Assembly (NCBI GenBank): GCA_016935595.1
Contig: JAFGQQ010000204.1
Coordinates: 1 to 11,219 of the forward strand
Reading direction: 5' to 3'
Length of the DNA stretch: 11,219 nucleotides
Source of the DNA: Bacteroidales bacterium
Lineage (GTDB): Bacteria > Bacteroidota > Bacteroidia > Bacteroidales > UBA10428
Of this stretch, positions 6,419 to 11,219 are shown in pieces. The position numbers were made by a program, and so were the translations under genes. Position 1 is the stretch's first letter. Each line of letters begins with the position of its first letter. Under the pieces are notes generated by a model. The model saw nothing but the letters and a program-made list of their open reading frames with translations. It was not told where the DNA came from and searched no databases.

Positions 6419-7411
6419 TTAATTACAATTCATGAAATTATTGGCTTTCATCCATTCGAATGTTTCTTTTATAGCTTCTTCAATTGGAGTTTGCGGTAAT
6501 TCAAGTTCTTTTACGGCTTTTGCTGATGAATAATAATGATCATCGCACGACATTTGAGCCATTCGATAGCTAAATAATGGTTCTGTGAATGTAATTCTGG
6601 CAATTTGTGTCAGGATAAAACCATATAGTTTCACCACAAAGTTTGGAATAAAGAATTTAGGAGGAACAGTATTAGTTACTTTGGCTATTAATATAAAAAT
6701 TTCATTGTATGATAAATTTTTATTACCAAGAATATAACATTCTCCAATTTTCCCTTTAGTTAAAGCATTTACAATTCCTACACAAACATCCTTTACTGCT
6801 ATATAATTTCTACCTCCCTTGGTATATCCCGGTGATTTTCCTTTAAAAATTGAATAAATCATTTTTGCACATGCCAGCTTTGAGGGATATGGTCCAAACA
6901 TAAAAGTTGGATTGACAACAATTGCTGGTAATCCCTGAGATTTAGTCATTTCAAGTACGACTTGCTGGGCAGCATATTTTGTATCCATATAATCCATTTT
7001 ATATTTTCCTGCCATATATGGTTTTTCTTCATCTCCAAGCTTTTCTTTCGAGCCAAATCCAAATGAATTGGCAGTCCCAACATGTATTATTCTATATATA
7101 TTGTTATCAATAGCAGCCCGCATAATATTCCTGGTTCCTTCAATATTTATTTTCTTTTGAATTTCCGATCTATATGGCCAAATATAAGTAACTGCTGCAA
7201 CATGTATTAGCGCTTCACATCCCAGCAAAGCCTTATTAATTGAATCGGGTTCTAACAGATCTCCATATTTAATTGTGATATTTAAATCTTTAATGTTTGT
7301 AATATCCTGGTTATATTGAACAAAGGCAATTACCTTATGTTTTCTTTTCAACAATTCTCTAACTAAATTGCAGCCTAAGAAACCATTTGCTCCCGTAACA
7401 AATACCCTCAT
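6419..7411 (-). CDS. NAD-dependent epimerase/dehydratase family protein (extended SDR, dihydroflavonol-reductase-like)
   Basis: A 330-residue extended SDR. It opens with MRVFVTGANGFLGCNLVREL, whose TGANGFLG motif (6-13) binds the dinucleotide. HVAAVT (70-75) and the NIEGTRN helix (89-95) are typical of the dihydroflavonol 4-reductase / 3-beta-hydroxysteroid dehydrogenase branch. The active site is Tyr141-MDT-Lys145, with VGTANSFG (111-118) supplying the Thr/Ser. VNPTFMFGP (167-174) is the usual substrate-side signature. I chose the ATG at 7411 because the Rossmann strand begins at once. The frame extends to a TTG at 7438, which would add nine residues. The gene is the first of a two-gene operon with the classical SDR 2 bases downstream. 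Together they suggest reduction or oxidation of a lipid, terpenoid or sugar-derived hydroxyl, but no specific substrate can be assigned. Confidence 0.92.
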   Translation of the reverse strand: MRVFVTGANGFLGCNLVRELLKRKHKVIAFVQYNQDITNIKDLNITIKYGDLLEPDSINKALLGCEALIHVAAVTYIWPYRSEIQKKINIEGTRNIMRAAIDNNIYRIIHVGTANSFGFGSKEKLGDEEKPYMAGKYKMDYMDTKYAAQQVVLEMTKSQGLPAIVVNPTFMFGPYPSKLACAKMIYSIFKGKSPGYTKGGRNYIAVKDVCVGIVNALTKGKIGECYILGNKNLSYNEIFILIAKVTNTVPPKFFIPNFVVKLYGFILTQIARITFTEPLFSYRMAQMSCDDHYYSSAKAVKELELPQTPIEEAIKETFEWMKANNFMNCN

Positions 7412-7561
7412 TCGTAAATTAATTATATTTTGCGGCAAAATAAATATTATAATTTAACTTTAAAAAGAGTTAAGTCTAAAAATGATTTTTCTTATAACTT
7501 TTTTATAAAGACAATATTCTGTAAAATATATTATTTATTAATTATTATGATATATATAATT

Positions 7562-7798
7562 CTATAACTTTCGATGAGTACCGTCACAGAAAGGTTTGCT
7601 GCCTGAATGTTTGCACATGCACCAATTTACTGTCCTTTTTTCTTCAATTATTGTTTTAATAGGATTATATTCGGATCCCTGATGTGAATCATCACAAAAT
7701 GGCTGGTTTTTACTCCTTCCGCATTTGCACCACCAATAGGTTCCCGGTTCCATTTCAAGTATTTTTGGCGATTTAGCAGCTATTTGAGGTTTTTCCAT
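7562..7798 (-). CDS. Double CDGSH iron-sulfur domain protein
   Basis: A 78-residue protein made almost wholly of two CDGSH (zf-CDGSH, mitoNEET-like) motifs. The first is CKCGRSKNQPFCDDSH, with Cys24, Cys26, Cys35 and His39. The second is CMCKHSGSKPFCDGTH, with Cys60, Cys62, Cys71 and His75. Each should hold one [2Fe-2S] cluster through three Cys and one His, so the protein is a compact two-cluster electron or cluster carrier. The tandem layout in a short soluble protein is the common bacterial form; no membrane anchor is present. It lies 55 bases downstream of the TtcA-family gene on the same strand and may be co-transcribed with it. TtcA proteins need a [4Fe-4S] cluster, so a support role is conceivable but unproven. 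Confidence 0.93.
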   Translation of the reverse strand: MEKPQIAAKSPKILEMEPGTYWWCKCGRSKNQPFCDDSHQGSEYNPIKTIIEEKRTVNWCMCKHSGSKPFCDGTHRKL

Positions 7799-7853
7799 AA
7801 TATGAATGTATTAGAAATATGTTACTAAATTATAAATTAAAATAACACAATTG

Positions 7854-8618
7854 TTAATTATTTTCTATTTCAGGCAAATATTCCTTGTAAATTTTATGGT
7901 GCGATCGAAAAATATTAATGGTAGATTTTCGATGTATTTTTTCAATTTTTTTTAAGATTTCCTTTATTTGCTGACGTTTTGTTTTTTCCCCGTAGGCACA
8001 AATTTTTAATTCATCAGGATATTGCCTGATTTGAGCATATTTTTCAATTTTTTCTTCATGTATGTCAAGCAAAGGTCTGATTAAATGTATTCTTCCTTTA
8101 AACATCTGTAGTTTGTATGGCAGAGAACTAATTGATCCATGATAAATCATATTCATTAGTAAGGTTTCATTGGCATCATTTAAATGATGGCCAAGTGCAA
8201 GCTTGTTGCAATTCAATTCTTTAGTGAGTAAAAATAATTCTTTTCTTTTTTGCCATGAACAAATGAAACAGGTTGATTTTTTGGGATCTTGATTCAAATC
8301 AATAGCAATATCTCTAAAATGAATAGGAGTATTAAGCTTATCACATAAGTTTTTCAAATAATTATTATCAATTTCATATGTAACATTTTTTACATTAATG
8401 TGGGTTGCTATAAGTTCAAATTTAAATGGAAGGTATTTTTTCCGGTTTGCAAGAGCTTCTAATAGAACTAAAGAATCTTTGCCACCCGAGAGTCCAATTA
8501 AAATTCTGTCATTTTCTTCAATTAACTTTTGTTTATAAATTGTCCGACCGACTTTTCTGTTTATATTATCAATGTATTTCAAAGACTTTTTGTTGGCGTT
8601 ATCTTTTTCTCTATCCAT
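7854..8618 (-). CDS. ttcA: TtcA-family tRNA thiolation PP-loop ATPase
   Basis: A 254-residue cytosolic enzyme of the TtcA/TtuA group of PP-loop tRNA sulfur transferases. TtcA makes 2-thiocytidine at position 32 of some tRNAs using ATP and a [4Fe-4S] cluster. The ATP-pyrophosphatase loop is SGGKDS (44-49). The three cluster cysteines fit Cys117-FI-Cys120 (TCFICSW) and Cys207 (LKICAYGEKT). GHHLNDANETLLMNM (143-157) and the IRPLLD segment (180-185) align well with E. coli TtcA. It is shorter than the E. coli protein (about 311 residues), mainly in the terminal regions. The exact tRNA position modified is inferred from the family, and the related TtuA/NcsA uridine thiolases remain possible. The start at 8618 (MDREKDNANKK) is the first ATG. 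A weak minus-strand promoter-like sequence (TAAGCTTG, 8674-8681) lies in the 76-base divergent gap to the ferredoxin-nitroreductase gene. Confidence 0.9.
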   Translation of the reverse strand: MDREKDNANKKSLKYIDNINRKVGRTIYKQKLIEENDRILIGLSGGKDSLVLLEALANRKKYLPFKFELIATHINVKNVTYEIDNNYLKNLCDKLNTPIHFRDIAIDLNQDPKKSTCFICSWQKRKELFLLTKELNCNKLALGHHLNDANETLLMNMIYHGSISSLPYKLQMFKGRIHLIRPLLDIHEEKIEKYAQIRQYPDELKICAYGEKTKRQQIKEILKKIEKIHRKSTINIFRSHHKIYKEYLPEIENN

Positions 8619-8634
8619 TATTATAAATTAAAAA

Positions 8635-8666
8635 TTGTAATTTGTTTTCTTATTGTATTATTTTTG
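8635..8666 (+). promoter_or_regulatory. Bacteroidetes-type promoter for ferredoxin-nitroreductase
   Basis: TTG at 8635-8637, a 21-base spacer, and TATTTTTG at 8659-8666 fit the -33/-7 consensus of the phylum (TAnnTTTG for the -7). Transcription would begin near 8671-8674, about 22 bases before the ATG at 8695. The spacer is at the upper end of the usual range and the -33 is only TTG, so this match is weaker than that of amtB. Confidence 0.45.
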
Positions 8667-8694
8667 ATTTTATCAAGCTTAAAAATATAATATA

Positions 8695-9543
8695 ATGGCC
8701 AAAATTAATATAAATGCCGAACTTTGTACAAATTGTAATTTTTGTGTTGAAGTATGCCCTAAAAAGATATTTAGTAAATCAACGAGTAAAATTCCTATTA
8801 TTATTAATGAAGAAAATTGTATTGAATGCGGGCATTGTCTTGCAATTTGTCCGGTTGATGCGATCATTTATCCTTCATTTAGCAAAGGAGAGGTTATTGG
8901 GAAGGTATCAAAAGATTTTACTGATCTGGAAACCTTTTTAGCTTCAATAAGATCGGTGAGAAATTTTAAAGACAGAGCCATTGAGAGCGGATTAATTGAG
9001 AACCTTATACAAATAGCGTCACTTGCTCCTGCAGCAAGTAATTGGCGTGATGTTGAATATATTGTGATTTCAGATAAAAACAAAATAAATGAATTAGAAT
9101 ATTTAATAATTGAACATTTCAAAAAAGTAATCAGAATTTTTAATCCTTTTGTCCGTTTTATATTATCCTTTACCTACAGAAGACTTTATGATTATTCAGG
9201 TAAAATAATTCCTAATTTAAAGAACCTGGTTAAACGGAGCTTAAATGGAGAAAATCCGGTTTTTCATAATTCATCCTGTTTAATTCTTTTATATTCATCT
9301 AAAACCAATCGTTTAGCAAAAGATAATTGCGATGCCCATGTTCATTATTTAAGAATTACTGCACATGCAAATGGTCTGGGAAGTTGTATAATTGGATATG
9401 CAATTTCCAGTCATAAAATTCTGGAAAAGTACCTTCATCTTGATAAAGGTAAACAGGTTTATTCTTTATTAACTTTAGGTTATCCTAAAAATAGATATTT
9501 AAAAAAGATAATAAGGAAACCTAATAAAGTAATACTTAATTAA
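8695..9543 (+). CDS. 2[4Fe-4S] ferredoxin-nitroreductase fusion protein
   Basis: A 282-residue flavin/iron-sulfur oxidoreductase. Residues 1-60 form a bacterial ferredoxin domain with two full [4Fe-4S] motifs: Cys11, 14, 17, 21 (CTNCNFCVEVCP) and Cys42, 45, 48, 52 (CIECGHCLAICP). Residues about 80-282 form a nitroreductase-like FMN domain: RSVRNFKDRAI (86-96), APAASNWRDVEY (111-122), PVFHNSSCLILLY (188-200), AHANGLGSCIIGY (223-235) and LGYP (261-264). The domain order lets the ferredoxin feed electrons internally to the bound flavin. Such fusions are common in anaerobes, but their substrates are mostly unknown. The hydrophobic stretch FNPFVRFILSFTYRRLY (149-165) is an insertion in the flavin domain that may form a lid or touch the membrane. 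The gene has its own putative promoter and stands alone on its strand, divergent from ttcA and convergent with the small membrane protein gene. Confidence 0.94.
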   Translation: MAKININAELCTNCNFCVEVCPKKIFSKSTSKIPIIINEENCIECGHCLAICPVDAIIYPSFSKGEVIGKVSKDFTDLETFLASIRSVRNFKDRAIESGLIENLIQIASLAPAASNWRDVEYIVISDKNKINELEYLIIEHFKKVIRIFNPFVRFILSFTYRRLYDYSGKIIPNLKNLVKRSLNGENPVFHNSSCLILLYSSKTNRLAKDNCDAHVHYLRITAHANGLGSCIIGYAISSHKILEKYLHLDKGKQVYSLLTLGYPKNRYLKKIIRKPNKVILN

Positions 9544-9599
9544 AGCAAAATTAAAATATATATTTAAAGCAGTGTTTAAGCAGATATTAAAGTGAAAAA

Positions 9600-9800
9600 T
9601 TATTCATTCTTTTCACTACAACCACTTAATAGCTTACTTAAAATTCCAAACAGTAAAATACTGGTGGCAATATGGAAAAAATAAATAGAGTGCCTTACTC
9701 CTAAAAAGTTACCTCCAATAAGGAAGCCAATAATACCTGCCAGGATCAGAAGACCACCGACTATTCCGCTGGCCCATGTAATGTAAACAAGTAATTTCAT
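9600..9800 (-). CDS. Small two-helix membrane protein, unknown function
   Basis: A 66-residue hydrophobic protein that I do not recognise. Helix 1 spans about residues 5-31 and is rich in Gly and Ile (GIVGGLLILAGIIGFLIGG). A short polar link with RHS (36-38) follows, then helix 2 at about 39-59, and a polar tail SGCSEKNE. The Gly-spaced first helix suits tight helix packing. The start at 9800 (MKLLVYITWAS) follows an A-rich leader without a Shine-Dalgarno. It is convergent with the ferredoxin-nitroreductase gene (56 bases between stops), and I see no clear terminator in that gap. Good hydropathy and a Lys-first N-terminus favour a real gene, but its short length leaves doubt. Confidence 0.7.
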   Translation of the reverse strand: MKLLVYITWASGIVGGLLILAGIIGFLIGGNFLGVRHSIYFFHIATSILLFGILSKLLSGCSEKNE

Positions 9801-9829
9801 AATTTTAGGTTTAATTAATTAATAGTATT

Positions 9830-9858
9830 AAATGATAGATTTTAATTATCAATCATTT
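9830..9858. repeat. Imperfect hairpin in the divergent spacer
   Basis: Arms 9830-9841 (aaatgatagatt) and 9847-9858 (tatcaatcattt) pair at 10 of 12 positions around a 5-base loop. It lies 30 bases upstream of the small membrane protein start, within the 181-base spacer that separates it from the lipoprotein hydrolase gene. It might be an operator or a transcript-leader structure. The rest of this spacer is plain AT-rich sequence in which I see no convincing promoter. Confidence 0.3.
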
Positions 9859-9981
9859 ATAAGTAAAATTAAAGTAATTTTTTATTTTTTCCAAGTTCAT
9901 TAATTTTATTTTTATAAATTTACACTAATCATAATACAACAACTTTCACTGTTATTTAATGGAGAGTTAACACGTTATTTT

Positions 9982-11219
9982 TTGAAGAAGGAGTTAAATA
10001 TAGAATATTTTATAATACTGATAGTCTATTCAGTTTTTATAATCCTTATAGCCTGCCAGAATAAAGTTCAGCCAGAAGAAATTAAATTAAATGAAATTCA
10101 ATTAGTTCATTGTAATGTTGATACTGCCCATAGTTATATGGTATATTTACCATCAAACTATAATTCATCTAAAAAATATCCTGTTATTTTTTGTTTTGAC
10201 CCACATGCAAGGGGAAATAAACCTGTCGATTCATTAAAATATATTGCAGAAGAACTTGATTATATTATTATTGGTTCGAATATCGTTAGGAATGGTCTAA
10301 AAGATGTAAATCGTGCTATTGAAATTTTATTCAATGAAGCATTAAATAATTATTCAATAGATAGTAAAAGAATTTATACCTTTGGTTTTAGCGGCGGAGG
10401 AAGAGTTGCAACTTCGGTTGCTTTACAAAATAATATGATAAACGGGGCAATTAGTTGTGGTGCAGGATTTCCGAATATCGATTATAAGCAAATATCTCAT
10501 AATTTGAATTTTTATGGTATTATCGGAAATAAAGATTTTAATTATTTAGAATTAATTGAAAGCAGAAATCTTCAAAATATTAGTAAACATAATACATACA
10601 TTGATATTTTTAACGGAGGACATTCATGGCCACCACAAAATACACTTCGAGATGCAGTGTTGTGGTTAGAATTTAATGCCATGCGAAACAAGCAAATTCC
10701 TAAGAATAAAACGCTGATAAATACTTTTTATGAAAAAATTGAAGACTCATATAATAAATTACTATTAAACGAAAGTATTGATGAAGCAGGTTTAGCATTA
10801 AACAAGGGAATATTTTTTTTAAAAAAATTAAAAAACGTAAAATATTTTGAAAAGGAATTAGTTAAATTAGAAGAAAGGAAGGAATTTAAAGAGTTTAATA
10901 GAAAAAGAGAGGTTATATATCAACAGGAAAAACAATTAAGACAGGCATATTGGTTTGCATTTCAGGAAATGGATTTAAACTGGTGGCAAAATGAAATTAA
11001 TAAATTAAATGATGCTAAAGATACAAATCAAGAAGAAATAAAAATAAATATGTATAACCGGTTATTGAATTATTTAAGTATGATTGCTTACGTAAATATT
11101 AATAATAGTCTAAATGAACCAGGTAATCAAAATATTGAAAAATATTTTTCAATTTATAAACTTGTTGATCCGGAAAATCCTGATTACTATTATTACAGGG
11201 CTTTATATAATTATAATAC
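9982..11219 (+). CDS. Lipoprotein alpha/beta hydrolase (esterase/depolymerase-like), 3' end cut by the window
   Basis: An open frame with no stop runs to the last base; at least 412 codons are visible and the gene continues beyond the window. From a TTG at 9982 the protein begins MKKELNIEYF, a hydrophobic stretch and the lipobox LIAC (Cys25), predicting a lipoprotein anchored at the inner or outer membrane. The hydrolase domain follows: YMVYLPSNYN, YPVIFCFDPHARG, the nucleophile elbow GFSGGG with Ser137, the likely acid Asp185 in IGNKDFNY, and His214 in NGGHSWP. This arrangement fits the prolyl-oligopeptidase / PHB-depolymerase / esterase-like hydrolases. From about residue 235 the chain becomes helical and charged, and later resembles a TPR-like region (YKLVDPENPDYYYYRAL). 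There is no ATG near the start. A Shine-Dalgarno-like AAGAAGGAG (9985-9993) lies 6 bases before an ATA at 10000, so the true start is uncertain. The substrate is unknown. Confidence 0.85.
   Translation, partial: MKKELNIEYFIILIVYSVFIILIACQNKVQPEEIKLNEIQLVHCNVDTAHSYMVYLPSNYNSSKKYPVIFCFDPHARGNKPVDSLKYIAEELDYIIIGSNIVRNGLKDVNRAIEILFNEALNNYSIDSKRIYTFGFSGGGRVATSVALQNNMINGAISCGAGFPNIDYKQISHNLNFYGIIGNKDFNYLELIESRNLQNISKHNTYIDIFNGGHSWPPQNTLRDAVLWLEFNAMRNKQIPKNKTLINTFYEKIEDSYNKLLLNESIDEAGLALNKGIFFLKKLKNVKYFEKELVKLEERKEFKEFNRKREVIYQQEKQLRQAYWFAFQEMDLNWWQNEINKLNDAKDTNQEEIKINMYNRLLNYLSMIAYVNINNSLNEPGNQNIEKYFSIYKLVDPENPDYYYYRALYNYN

Noticed and set aside
8426..8626. 66-codon frame opposite the 5' part of ttcA (+)
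   Set aside because: It lies antisense to the conserved PP-loop region; its hydrophobic look comes from reverse reading of Lys-rich coding sequence.
8679..9122. Short frames on both strands over the ferredoxin domain (8679-8867 -, 8714-8941 +, 8868-9122 -)
   Set aside because: All overlap the well-supported ferredoxin-nitroreductase gene and show no family signature.
9544..9599. Intrinsic terminator between ferredoxin-nitroreductase and the small membrane protein
   Set aside because: Only a weak AT-only inverted repeat (near 9551-9567) is visible, with no GC stem or T-tract.

Overview
The window looks like a chromosomal segment of an AT-rich member of the Bacteroidetes (Bacteroidota). Three signs support this: two good matches to the phylum's unusual promoter (TTG or TTTG, about 19-21 bases, then TAnnTTTG) upstream of amtB and of the ferredoxin-nitroreductase gene; a near absence of Shine-Dalgarno sequences in front of confident starts; and the overall gene set. 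The family assignment is inferred from sequence style; no 16S or marker gene is present.

Layout, left to right. (1) 17-1814: an amtB-glnK nitrogen module on the + strand, with a promoter, an ammonium channel with a signal peptide, and a PII signal protein lacking the usual uridylylated tyrosine. (2) 1813-1968: a palindromic, MITE-like repeat that starts inside the glnK stop codon, followed by a perfect 18-bp palindrome ending in the stop codon of the next gene; it separates two convergent genes. (3) 1968-3866 (-): a soluble three-PAS histidine kinase with no adjacent response regulator. (4) 4112-5589 (+): a translationally overlapping pair, a small LsrG-like ABM-fold enzyme and an iron-type alcohol dehydrogenase with one metal-ligand His replaced by Gln. 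(5) 7411-5598 (-): an extended SDR (NAD-dependent epimerase/dihydroflavonol-reductase type) followed 2 bases later by a classical SDR, convergent with the alcohol dehydrogenase. (6) 8618-7562 (-): a TtcA-family tRNA thiolase and a double-CDGSH iron-sulfur protein. (7) 8695-9543 (+): an 8Fe ferredoxin fused to a nitroreductase, divergent from the TtcA gene. (8) 9600-9800 (-): a small two-helix membrane protein. (9) 9982 to the right edge (+): a lipoprotein alpha/beta hydrolase cut off by the window end, with a non-ATG start.

Functionally, the left end handles ammonium uptake and its control. The centre and right carry oxidoreductases and iron-sulfur proteins: Fe-ADH, two SDRs, CDGSH, a [4Fe-4S]-type TtcA and ferredoxin-nitroreductase. 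These would suit an anaerobic or microaerobic lifestyle, but the sequence does not show that they form one pathway. I see no tRNA or rRNA gene, no CRISPR array, no transposase gene and no phage genes. No intergenic stretch exceeds about 250 bases. I did not find a convincing undescribed multi-gene system. The best leads are the palindromic element, the atypical PII protein, the LsrG-like/Fe-ADH pair and the hydrolase with the odd start.
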